6,592 nucleotides of DNA, taken from Deltaproteobacteria bacterium (GTDB taxonomy: Bacteria; Myxococcota; Polyangia; Haliangiales; Haliangiaceae). The position numbers and the translations under genes are program-made. The notes beneath the pieces were generated by a model that was not told the origin of the DNA, ran no database searches, and was given only the letters and a program-made list of their open reading frames with translations. Shown here piece after piece: positions 1 to 6,421 of the stretch. The stretch spans positions 1 through 6,592 of the forward strand of contig JAGSPR010000755.1 in NCBI GenBank assembly GCA_018262455.1, in the 5' to 3' direction. Position 1 is the first letter of the stretch. Each line of letters starts with the position of its first letter.

Positions 1-1
1 T

Positions 2-1420
2 GAGGAATTGGCCTCGGGCACTGTGCGGTGGAGGGAGCTAACCGCGCCTGAATGTCGGCATCTCGACGAAGCAGCCATCGAGCAGTTGAAGACGCACGGA
101 GTTGCTCGCCCCTGGGAGAAGGAATACGTGCGCAGGGACGGAACCCGCGTCCCCGTGTTTGTCGGGATGGCGACGCTCGACCACCCACACTGCATTTCCA
201 TCGTCGCCGACATTTCGGAGCGCAAGCGATCCGAGGCGGCCTTGCGCCGGATCGAGGAGCAACTTCGCCAGGCTCAGAAGATGGAGGCGATCGGCAATCT
301 CGCGGGTGGTGTCGCCCACGACTTCAATAACTTGCTGTCCGTCATCCTGAGTTACAGCAGCATGCTCGCGGAGGACATGACTCCAAGCGATCCGAGGCGT
401 GCGGATCTCGAAGAGATCGAGGCTGCCGGAATCCGCGCCGTCGACCTCACGCGTCAGCTTCTCGCGTTCAGCCGAAAGCAGATTCTTCAACCCAGGATCG
501 TCAACCTGAACGACATCCTGGCGGGAATGGAACGCATGCTCCGGCGTCTCCTCGGCGAGGACGTCGAGTTGACGGTGCTGTTCGCAGCCGGGCTCGGCAA
601 GGTGAAGGTCGATCCAGGCCAGATCGAACAGGTCGCCATGAATCTCGCCGTGAACGCCCGCGACGCCATGCCGCTCGGAGGCAAGCTCACGATCGAGACG
701 GCCAACGTGGAACTTGACGAGGGGTATTGTGCCGCGCACATGGGCGCCGTCCCTGGACCTCACGTCATGTTGGCGGTAACCGACACCGGAACCGGGATGG
801 ATAAGGCGACGCAAGCCCGGATGTTCGAGCCGTTCTTCACGACGAAGGAGAAGGGCAAGGGTACGGGCCTGGGGTTGGCAACCGTCTTCGGCATCGTGCA
901 GCAGAGCGGCGGCAACGTCTGGGTGTACAGCGAGCCCGGCAAGGGAACGACCTTCAAGGTGTACTTCCCGCGAACCGACGCCGCCCTCGACGCCGAGGTC
1001 CGCGGCTCGTCCGCTCTCGAAACCGCCACGGTCGGTGGCGCCGAGACGATCCTCCTCGTCGAGGACGAGGAGAGCGTGCGCGTCCTGGCTCGGACCATCC
1101 TCCGTCGGTTCGGCTACCACGTTCTCGAAGCCCAGAGCGGCGGCGACGCGCTCCTCATCTGCGAACAACATACGTCGGAGATTCATCTGATGGTCACCGA
1201 TGTGGTCATGCCGCGCATGAGCGGCCGACAGTTGTCTGAGCGTCTCCAGTCGGTGCGCCCAAAGATGAAGGTGCTCTTCATGTCGGGGTACACCGACAAT
1301 TCGATCGTTCATCACGGTGTACTGGATTCGGGGGTCGCTTTCCTTCAGAAGCCGATCACGCCAGAGACACTGACGCGGAAGGTTCGTGAAGTCCTCGACG
1401 CGCAGAAGAAGTCCACCTGA
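2..1420 (+). CDS. Hybrid sensor histidine kinase (PAS-HisKA-HATPase-REC), 5' end cut by window edge
   Basis: This is a cytoplasmic phosphorelay kinase that should autophosphorylate a histidine and pass the phosphate to its own receiver domain. The frame is open to the left edge. TTG at 8 is only the first possible start, and the gene probably begins upstream because the sequence enters in the middle of a PAS domain. Numbered from that TTG: PAS end 1-73 (YVRRDGTRVPV); HisKA about 82-155, with H-box GGVAHDFNN and phospho-His104; HATPase about 198-322, with N-box N212/N216, G1 box DTGTGM 259-264, F-box FEPFF 273-277 and G2 box GKGTGLGL 283-290; REC about 347-465, with acidic pair E352/D353, phospho-acceptor D398, switch S426 and K448. 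All catalytic residues are present and no membrane segment is visible. The stop TGA is at 1418-1420. The signal and partner are unknown. A receiver fragment follows downstream, so this may once have been a kinase/regulator pair. GC content is lower than in the genes to the right. Confidence 0.95.
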   Translation, partial: EELASGTVRWRELTAPECRHLDEAAIEQLKTHGVARPWEKEYVRRDGTRVPVFVGMATLDHPHCISIVADISERKRSEAALRRIEEQLRQAQKMEAIGNLAGGVAHDFNNLLSVILSYSSMLAEDMTPSDPRRADLEEIEAAGIRAVDLTRQLLAFSRKQILQPRIVNLNDILAGMERMLRRLLGEDVELTVLFAAGLGKVKVDPGQIEQVAMNLAVNARDAMPLGGKLTIETANVELDEGYCAAHMGAVPGPHVMLAVTDTGTGMDKATQARMFEPFFTTKEKGKGTGLGLATVFGIVQQSGGNVWVYSEPGKGTTFKVYFPRTDAALDAEVRGSSALETATVGGAETILLVEDEESVRVLARTILRRFGYHVLEAQSGGDALLICEQHTSEIHLMVTDVVMPRMSGRQLSERLQSVRPKMKVLFMSGYTDNSIVHHGVLDSGVAFLQKPITPETLTRKVREVLDAQKKST

Positions 1421-1546
1421 CGCTAGGGAGTACGACTCAAGAGTCGGTCGGGACCTCCGCGGCTCTCTTGCGAGGCACCCCACACCTACCTCAGCGACAA
1501 GCGCAGATCGGCGAACCTGTAGTCGGGCGCGTATGACGGCAGCCAT

Positions 1547-1675
1547 CTGACAGTTCTCGTGGTCGACGACGATCCCGCGATCGTTCGCGCGCTGGCCCGG
1601 CAGCTCACGCGCGCTGGACACATCGTGATCGGTTGCACCGACGCCGAGACAGCCCTGGCCGCGGTCGACCGTGAG
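1547..1675 (+). pseudogene. Response-regulator receiver domain fragment, N-terminal third only
   Basis: One frame reads LTVLVVDDDPAIVRALARQL and continues through AGHIVIGCTDAETALAAVDR. This matches the first strand, acidic pocket, first helix, second strand and second helix of a REC domain. It then loses all resemblance: there is no third strand with the phospho-acceptor Asp, no switch Thr/Ser and no K-P motif. The frame stays open to 2146, but from 1806 onward it is antisense to the minus-strand gene and is not taken as coding. There is no good start. GTG at 1559 falls inside the first strand, CTG at 1547 would be unusual, and the nearby ATG at 1534 is in another frame that stops after five codons. 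It is best read as a remnant of a regulator that followed the kinase, cut off by deletion or rearrangement near 1675. A short functional peptide is unlikely. Confidence 0.6.
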
Positions 1676-1805
1676 TCGCGAGGCGCTCGCCAGCGTGAAG
1701 GGCGGGTTCTCGACGAACGGTACTGGCGCTTGTTGAGTTCGACTTCGAATGGATCGTCACCTCACCCTTGCTGTTCACTCGGCAGCTTCCGCAACGAGCT
1801 GCTGA
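1676..1805. other. Non-coding junction between kinase remnant and minus-strand operon
   Basis: No recognisable protein is seen here in any frame on either strand. A 6-bp hairpin (GCAGCT at 1782-1787, AGCTGC at 1797-1802) lies just past the stop of the minus-strand gene, but it has no T-tract. The stretch marks the change from the lower-GC kinase region to the roughly 70% GC region. Confidence 0.5.
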
Positions 1806-2373
1806 TCACGGCGGACACGCGTAGCCATGATCGAGCGCTGCCTCTGGATCCGGCTGCGGACTCGGGACGCCAAACGGCATCCGCATGGTCTTCGCCGACA
1901 CATTCTGGATGCGGGTCGCCCCATCATCAAGGACCAGCATCAACTCGCGTGGTCGCTCGCTGCAGACGGCCATTGCGTACCAGGACGGACCGGGCGGTGG
2001 CGAGAAACCCGGATCGCGCACGCTCTGGGCCAGTCGCTTGGCCGGCGCGTGTTTCGTCCCATCCGCCGACACCGCGTACACCGCGTACTCGCAGCGCGGC
2101 GCTTCGTGCAGCGGCCGCCGCGAACTTGCGGTGGTCCTCGAAATAGCCGCGCTGGGCGCGCTGGATCGCACAGAGCGTCGAGACTGCTTCCTGCTCGTCG
2201 GTCTCCTCGGCGGTCGACTCGGGGCAGCCAGGGGCGTTCGCGACCACGGGGCTCGCAGCCGCAGCGTTCCCCGGTGCAGCCCCGGTCCCGGGTGCCGCAT
2301 GGGCCCTGCCCGTCGAGTGACAGGCGCCGGAGATCGCGGCGGCGAACGAGAGCTCGCACGTCAGTCGGTGCAT
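1806..2373 (-). pseudogene. Small exported protein with pilin-like helix segment, one-base frameshift
   Basis: Two coding-like frames join into one reading of about 188 residues with a single extra base. The first runs from ATG at 2373 with a weak signal-like start (MHRLTCELSFAAAISGAC), an Ala/Gly/Pro-rich linker, then AIQRAQRGYFEDHRKFA. The second frame carries on with EAPRCEYAVYAVSADG, a segment containing PGPSWYAMAVCSE, and ends CPP at TGA (1806-1808). Both frames have strong GC bias at third positions. The switch lies between about 2099 and 2123. The AIxxAQxxYFxxHxKF stretch resembles the region after the N-terminal helix of type IV pilin-like proteins, but there is no prepilin cleavage motif, so a role in pili is not claimed. 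The segment ISGAC is a poor lipobox. The gene sits 83 bases behind the cysteine-rich lipoprotein on the same strand, probably in the same transcript. It may be a true pseudogene or a sequencing error. Confidence 0.5.
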
Positions 2374-2456
2374 GCGCGCGAGCTTAGCGTGTCCGGGATC
2401 GCGCGCCCGACCTCGTTGTGCTGGGCGAAAGCAGCGGTGAGCGCCTCGCGGTCGGG

Positions 2457-3335
2457 TCAGTGTGGCCGCGGCGGTCCACACAGCCCGCCCCACTCGGGAT
2501 CGGGGTAGCACTCGAGCCCGGGATCGCAGACGTGGCACTCGTTCGACCCGTGGCACAGGTGATCGGTCAGGTTGCAGCCACCTCCGTGCAAGCAGTCGGG
2601 ATCGGACGCGCACGCGAGCCGGCACGCGCCATTGCCGTCGGGGACGCACGTCGGGTCCGGATCGTCGAGACAGAGCAGGTAGCCATAGTCATCCCAGCCA
2701 TCGGGGTTGCCGCACAGATGATTCGGCGAGCAATCGGCCGTGGTCGCGCACTCGTTGGGGCGATGGCAGAACCCGGCGGCGTCGCACGTCCCGCCCTGGC
2801 CGCAGTCGTCGGCCGTCGTGCAGAGCCCTCGACACTCGCCCGTGCCGGTCGACCGGCAATACCCATCGGGCCCGCCGCGACCATCGGTGCAGAAGCCGTC
2901 GAGGTGCTGGCCCGACGCGACGCAGATCTGGTCGGCGCCGGCGCAGTCACCTGCCTGGGTGCCGTCCGGCTGCCAGGTGTTGTGACACTCGCCGTCGACG
3001 TGACAGAAGCCGTCGGACGCGCAGCCCTGGAGCGCGGGGCAGTCGCTGCCGTAGGTGCAGCTCCAGGCAGGCAGCGGCGCCGGGGGCGCCCCCGGGGTCG
3101 CGCACAGGCCGACGAAGTCCGGATCCGCGACGCAGGTCTGGCCACTCGCACAGTCGGTGTCGGTCGTGCACTCGTTGTCGGCATGGCATTCGTTCGCGAC
3201 GCAGGCGCCACCGCGCGCCGCGCAGTCGGGTGTGGTGGCGCAGGCGATCCGTTGAGAGGTCGAGCTGGTCGGGTCTTGCCCGGTACAGCTCGCGAGCAGC
3301 AAGCACGCGACAAGGGGGAGGTTTCTGATGAACAT
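2457..3335 (-). CDS. Cysteine-rich modular lipoprotein
   Basis: A 292-residue protein with a type II signal peptide: MFIRNLPLVACLLLASC, lipobox L14-A-S-C17. It should be exported, lipidated at Cys17 and anchored in the envelope. The mature part holds 36 cysteines counting none before Thr18, an even number that suits disulfide bonding outside the cytoplasm. They fall into four 8-Cys modules of the form C-x4-D-C, a Gly-rich gap, C, C-H-x2-(N/G)-E-C, then three more Cys. Modules 3 and 4 are each preceded by C-x7-C-x3. Such Cys-rich repeat lipoproteins are common in myxobacteria and their functions are mostly unknown. ATG at 3335 is chosen because it gives a compact signal peptide; no clear Shine-Dalgarno is seen. 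The gene is divergent from the sigma-factor operon across a 91-base control region and is followed by the frameshifted small gene. A binding or adhesive role is possible but unsupported. Confidence 0.9.
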   Translation of the reverse strand: MFIRNLPLVACLLLASCTGQDPTSSTSQRIACATTPDCAARGGACVANECHADNECTTDTDCASGQTCVADPDFVGLCATPGAPPAPLPAWSCTYGSDCPALQGCASDGFCHVDGECHNTWQPDGTQAGDCAGADQICVASGQHLDGFCTDGRGGPDGYCRSTGTGECRGLCTTADDCGQGGTCDAAGFCHRPNECATTADCSPNHLCGNPDGWDDYGYLLCLDDPDPTCVPDGNGACRLACASDPDCLHGGGCNLTDHLCHGSNECHVCDPGLECYPDPEWGGLCGPPRPH

Positions 3336-3365
3336 TTGGCCGGGTTAGGGGCCGGCGAGCGCGCG

Positions 3366-3395
3366 GATCGAAAAACAAAAACAATGTTTTCGATC
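3366..3395. promoter_or_regulatory. AT-rich inverted repeat, probable divergent promoter/operator
   Basis: Perfect 9-bp arms GATCGAAAA (3366-3374) and TTTTCGATC (3387-3395) flank a 12-base spacer. The core at 3371-3390 has only 3 G/C in 20 bases, inside DNA near 70% GC. The centre (3380.5) lies midway between ATG at 3335 and GTG at 3427. Each strand reads GAAAA(A)C, 14 or 15 bases, then CGATC. This loosely resembles an ECF-type promoter (AAC in the -35, CGT/CGA-like -10), although the spacing is somewhat short. It could instead be an operator for a dimeric regulator. It is not a terminator, because the A/T runs lie inside the stem and both genes point away. Confidence 0.5.
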
Positions 3396-3426
3396 GGGGC
3401 GGGTGGGGTGCACTAATCCCTCCGCT

Positions 3427-4329
3427 GTGACTCGAACGGGCTTCTCTCTGCTGGCTGGCCTCGTGCCTGTCCTCGTGAGCGTCCGGCTGGGGGACGTCCG
3501 GGCCGACCCGCTCGCCGTGCGGACCTCCGGCGCCTTGCCGTTCTCGACCAGCGAGCTGGAATCCGCGCTCTCGTTGCGCGCGCAGCTCGCGACCGAGCGA
3601 TCGGCGCGCCGCCTCGAAGCTGCCGTCAGCAGCGATGGCGCGGGCGTGCGGATCGAGCTGCAGGGTCGCGAGCGCAGGATCGCGCTCGATGGCCAGCACG
3701 GCGCGGAGGCCGCCCGGCTGGTCGCGTTTGCGATCCTCGACCTCGCGGGGGATCAGCTCGATCCACCCGATGCACCCCCCGCGCCCCGCGAGGCCAGGTC
3801 GATCGACCGCGCCGCGAGGTCGTCGATCGACGGGGTCGCGCGGCCCGTCACGCGGCGCGATCCCGCGTGGGCGATGACGATCTGGGGCGCGGTCGGCTCG
3901 CGGAGCGAGGCAACGCTCGAGCTCGGCGTCGCGGTGCGCGGGCCGCTGCGCGTGACGCTCGCCGGCGGCGCCGGTCCGCGGACGACGACGACGGTGATGG
4001 ACCGCAGCGTGACGCTGCGAACGGTCCCGGTCCGCGCGGGCCTGGCATGGCGCGCCCACACGCCGATCGGGCCGGTCGACCTGCGGGCCTCGGCGCTCGC
4101 GCTGATCGCTGACGCGAAGGCCGATCGCAGCGCCACCGACATCGTCGGCGGAGGCGGGGTGGCGGCGACGTGGGTCGTGCCGATCGGCGGATTCGCGGTG
4201 CTGGTCGGCGGCGGCGCCGATGGCTTCGCGAACGCCCGCGACTATCGAGTCGGCGGCATACCGGTGGTCGCCACCGACCGGATCGCGTGGTGGGCGGGCG
4301 TGGGCATCGCCAGGGAGGCCACGCGATGA
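3427..4329 (+). CDS. Exported protein of unknown function, possible outer-membrane barrel; first gene of sigma operon
   Basis: A 300-residue product if started at GTG 3427. That start gives a short signal peptide, MTRTGFSLLAGLVPVLVSV, with possible cleavage after VRA at 26. An in-frame GTG at 3403 would add eight residues; neither start has a clear Shine-Dalgarno. Residues about 27-112 form a small alpha/beta-like domain beginning LPFSTSELESAL. Residues 113-147 are a Pro/Arg/Ala-rich linker. From Trp148 to the end, alternating hydrophobic and Gly-rich stretches (TLELGVAVRGPLRVTLAGGA) suggest beta strands, perhaps a small barrel in the outer membrane. No family name can be given. The stop overlaps the sigma-factor start (ATGA, 4326-4329), so the two are probably translationally coupled and the protein likely belongs to the same envelope-sensing locus. 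Confidence 0.75.
   Translation: MTRTGFSLLAGLVPVLVSVRLGDVRADPLAVRTSGALPFSTSELESALSLRAQLATERSARRLEAAVSSDGAGVRIELQGRERRIALDGQHGAEAARLVAFAILDLAGDQLDPPDAPPAPREARSIDRAARSSIDGVARPVTRRDPAWAMTIWGAVGSRSEATLELGVAVRGPLRVTLAGGAGPRTTTTVMDRSVTLRTVPVRAGLAWRAHTPIGPVDLRASALALIADAKADRSATDIVGGGGVAATWVVPIGGFAVLVGGGADGFANARDYRVGGIPVVATDRIAWWAGVGIAREATR
4313..4318 (+). promoter_or_regulatory. Ribosome binding site of the sigma-factor gene
   Basis: GGGAGG lies 7 bases before ATG 4326, inside the end of the upstream gene. It supports ATG 4326 over the in-frame ATG at 4335, which would be 16 bases away. Confidence 0.7.
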
Positions 4330-4742
4330 TCGCGATGATCCTCGGCAGTCTCCTGCCCTTGCTCGGGCGCGCAGCCCCGGCCGAGGTCGCAGATCCGAGC
4401 AGCGAGCTGGTCAAGCGTGCGCGTGGCGGCGAGCGGCGCGCGTTCGACGAGCTGTACAAGCTCCACGTCGTCGCGTCGCACCGCTTGCTGACCCGGCTGG
4501 TGGGTCCGGTGCCCGAGCGCGACGACCTGATCCAGCAAGTGTTCCTGGAGGCGTTGGCGCTCAAGCCCAAGAAGCGGATCGCGTACGTGCTGCGCGTCGT
4601 CGAGGGCATGTCGTTCGACGAGATCGGCGGGCTGGTCGGCGCCAAGGCACCCGCGGTCGGCCAGCGCGTCAAGCACGCGCAACGCGAGCTGTCGGCGATG
4701 GTCGAACGCGATCGGCAACGCACAGGAAGGGAGGCTTCGTGA
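4326..4742 (+). CDS. Internally shortened ECF-type RNA polymerase sigma factor
   Basis: A 138-residue protein with two recognisable parts of an ECF (sigma-70 family) factor. Region 2.1-2.2 covers about 26-77 (ELVKRARGGERRAFDELY, then DDLIQQVFLEAL, the core-polymerase contact). Region 4 covers about 80-123 (KPKKRIAYVLRVVEGMSFDE, then the helix-turn-helix ending VGQRVKHAQREL, which reads the -35). Between them, at FLEALALKPKK, the stretch that normally follows is missing: the FxTWLxRIA-like region 2.3, the -10-reading region 2.4, the linker and early region 4.1. ECF factors are usually about 160-200 residues, so roughly 50-70 are absent, yet the frame is kept. The N-terminus (MIAMILGSLLPLLG) is unusually hydrophobic. 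The start has a strong ribosome site and overlaps the upstream stop; the end overlaps the anti-sigma start (GTGA 4739-4742). It may be a decaying gene, a non-canonical regulator, or an assembly deletion. Confidence 0.85.
   Translation: MIAMILGSLLPLLGRAAPAEVADPSSELVKRARGGERRAFDELYKLHVVASHRLLTRLVGPVPERDDLIQQVFLEALALKPKKRIAYVLRVVEGMSFDEIGGLVGAKAPAVGQRVKHAQRELSAMVERDRQRTGREAS
4724..4734 (+). promoter_or_regulatory. Ribosome binding site of the anti-sigma gene
   Basis: The purine run AGGAAGGGAGG ends 4 bases before GTG 4739. It decides the start: the frame stays open far upstream over the sigma gene, but only this GTG has a good site and places the zinc-finger Cys at residue 5. Confidence 0.65.
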
Positions 4743-6421
4743 CCGACGCTTGCCAGGAGCTGAGAGCCGCGCTCGCGCGCGGGCCAAACGATCCGTTGCC
4801 CCCCGTGGCCGAGCAGCACCTGGCGACGTGCACCACCTGCCAGGCGCACGCGGAGGCGCACGATCAGCTGATCGCTGCGCTCCGGGTCGAGCCCGCGCCG
4901 GTCGACGACGTCACCCGCGCACGCTGGCTCGCGCAGATGGCGCCGGTGCTCGACGGGATCGCCCTGGGACACGCACCTCACCGCGCACCGCGCCGCGCTG
5001 CGTGGTTCGCGATGATCGCGGGGGCCACCGCGATCGCGTGCCTCGGCTGGTGGCTCGGCCACCGCGCCCCCGAGGGCCGCCCCGTCGCCGCGCCCGCGAT
5101 CGCGAACCTCGATCGCGAGCTGCTTCGCCCCTACATCGTGTCCGGTGGATCGTCGGATCCGATCGCCACGACCCTGCTGGCCGGCCGGTTCTCCGCGCTC
5201 GAGCTCGTCGACGGTCAGCTGGTCCGCGCGAGCTTCGAACATGATCGCGACCAGCGGATCGCCGTCGTCGGGCCGGCCCGGATCGTGGTCACCGCGGCGA
5301 ACCCCCACGCGGTCGAGCTCGAGCTCGCGGGCACGCTGCTCGTCGATGCGCGCGCGCCGACCTCGGTCATCGACATCCACACGCACGGCGTCACGATCCA
5401 CGGCCAGCAGGCGACGTTCGCGGTGCAGGCGGGGGGTGACGCGCCGGTGGTCTTCGTCGATCGCGGCGAGGTCCTGGTCGGGACGACGCGCGTCGGGCCC
5501 GGCGAGTGGTCCGGCCCCGAGGCCGCGCGATCGGCGGCGGTGGTCGCGCTGCTCCGGGATCATGCGAACGCGATCGCGCCACCGGCCGGGCGTGGCGGCA
5601 TCGTCGCCGTCGACGGCAACGATCCAGTCGTCACCCAGGGCGGGGCGATCCTCGGCACCGCGCCGCTGTGGGCTCGGCTCGAGCGCGGGCCGCTCGCGCT
5701 CGTCACCACCGGCAGCGTGGAGCGGCGCGCGCAGCTAGAGGTTCGTGATGGCGCGATCGTGCGGCTGCCCAAGCTCGCGGCCACTGCGCCGGTGACCGCC
5801 GCGACCGTGCCGGTGCCGCCTGCCGATCGCGTGTCTGCCCGAACACCGTCGACTCCGCGGAACGCTCGCACCGAGCCCACACCGCCCGGGGCCGCTCCCG
5901 ATCTCTCATCTTCGATCGCTCCCGATGCCTCGTCGCCCGAGACCGCGGCGCAGCTCTACGCACGCGCCGAGGACGCCCTGCGAACGGGTGCGCGGGCCGA
6001 CGCCGAGGCGATCTGGATCCAGCTGCTCGCGGCGTATCCGACGTCGCCCCACGCGGCATCCGCGCTCTACGATCTCGCGAACCTCGCTCGCGCTCGCGGC
6101 GATCGCCGGGCCGCGCAGGCGTACCTCGCGCGCCTGCTCGCGGGCTCGCCGCCGGCCGTGCTCCGAGAGACCGCGGTCTACGCGAGCTGCCGGCTTCACG
6201 TCGAGGCGGGCGAGCTCGCTTCGGCGACGACGTGTCTGACCGGATTCCGCACGAGCTTCGCGGACTCGAGTCACGACGCCGAGGTGCTCGCGTGGCTCGC
6301 CGGTCGGGCGCAGGAGACCGGCGGTTGCGCGGTCGCGCGTGCGCTGACCACCGAGTACCTGCGCCGCTATCCGCGCGGTCCGTTCGCCGCCCGCGCCGCG
6401 ACCTGCGAGGCCGTGGAATGA
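4739..6421 (+). CDS. Membrane anti-sigma factor: zinc finger, TM helix, FecR-like and TPR regions
   Basis: A 560-residue, single-pass inner-membrane protein expected to bind the neighbouring sigma factor and release it on an envelope signal. Residues 5-34 carry an anti-sigma zinc-finger signature, C5-x21-H27-x3-C31-x2-C34. After a cytoplasmic linker, RR at 85-86 precedes a membrane helix about 88-107 (AWFAMIAGATAIACLGWWLG), placing the rest in the periplasm. Residues about 145-255 are FecR-like (GPARIVVTAANPHAVELELA, then VVFVDRGEVLVG). Residues about 300-335 form a further beta-rich piece (PLWARLERGPLALVTTG). A Pro/Thr/Ser-rich linker, about 350-400, leads to TPR-type helical repeats 401-556 (AQLYARAEDALRTGARADAE; YDLANLARARGDRRAAQAYL). 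FecR-like domains often transmit signals from outer-membrane partners; TPRs bind proteins or scaffold complexes. Stops and starts overlap on both sides (GTGA, ATGA), so stoichiometric expression with the sigma factor is likely. Confidence 0.88.
   Translation: MTDACQELRAALARGPNDPLPPVAEQHLATCTTCQAHAEAHDQLIAALRVEPAPVDDVTRARWLAQMAPVLDGIALGHAPHRAPRRAAWFAMIAGATAIACLGWWLGHRAPEGRPVAAPAIANLDRELLRPYIVSGGSSDPIATTLLAGRFSALELVDGQLVRASFEHDRDQRIAVVGPARIVVTAANPHAVELELAGTLLVDARAPTSVIDIHTHGVTIHGQQATFAVQAGGDAPVVFVDRGEVLVGTTRVGPGEWSGPEAARSAAVVALLRDHANAIAPPAGRGGIVAVDGNDPVVTQGGAILGTAPLWARLERGPLALVTTGSVERRAQLEVRDGAIVRLPKLAATAPVTAATVPVPPADRVSARTPSTPRNARTEPTPPGAAPDLSSSIAPDASSPETAAQLYARAEDALRTGARADAEAIWIQLLAAYPTSPHAASALYDLANLARARGDRRAAQAYLARLLAGSPPAVLRETAVYASCRLHVEAGELASATTCLTGFRTSFADSSHDAEVLAWLAGRAQETGGCAVARALTTEYLRRYPRGPFAARAATCEAVE

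Noticed and set aside
1433..1446. Inverted repeat CGACTC-AA-GAGTCG just after the kinase stop as a terminator
   Set aside because: The loop is too small and no T-run follows.
38..1621. Very long open frame on the minus strand (527 codons)
   Set aside because: It lies antisense to the kinase, which has every expected motif. Its translation has no domain-like pattern, and long antisense frames are usual in GC-rich DNA.
1672..1735. Minus-strand reading PFVENPPFTLASASR, reminiscent of a receiver K-P-F-T end, which would suggest an inverted second piece of the response regulator
   Set aside because: The key Lys is Asn, an extra Pro is present, and no flanking receiver sequence is visible in that frame. 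Probably chance.
1782..1802. Hairpin GCAGCT/AGCTGC past the minus-strand gene stop as a terminator
   Set aside because: Only 6 bp with a 9-base loop and no T-tract; could be chance.
2418..3416. Plus-strand frame of 332 codons opposite the Cys-rich lipoprotein
   Set aside because: Ala/Val/Gly/Arg-rich shadow. The opposite strand has a signal peptide, lipobox and regular cysteine spacing.
3798..3831. Two copies of the palindrome GTCGATCGAC, 24 bases apart, as an operator pair
   Set aside because: They lie inside a low-complexity linker of a coding gene and follow from the general GATC excess.
4220..4738. Upstream extension of the anti-sigma frame
   Set aside because: Open only by chance. It is Arg-rich and covers the sigma gene in another frame; GTG 4739 has the ribosome site and zinc-finger start.
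3848..5563. Long minus-strand frame (571 codons) across the sigma and anti-sigma genes
   Set aside because: Arg/Pro/Ser-rich translation without motifs, opposite three genes with clear domains and ribosome sites.
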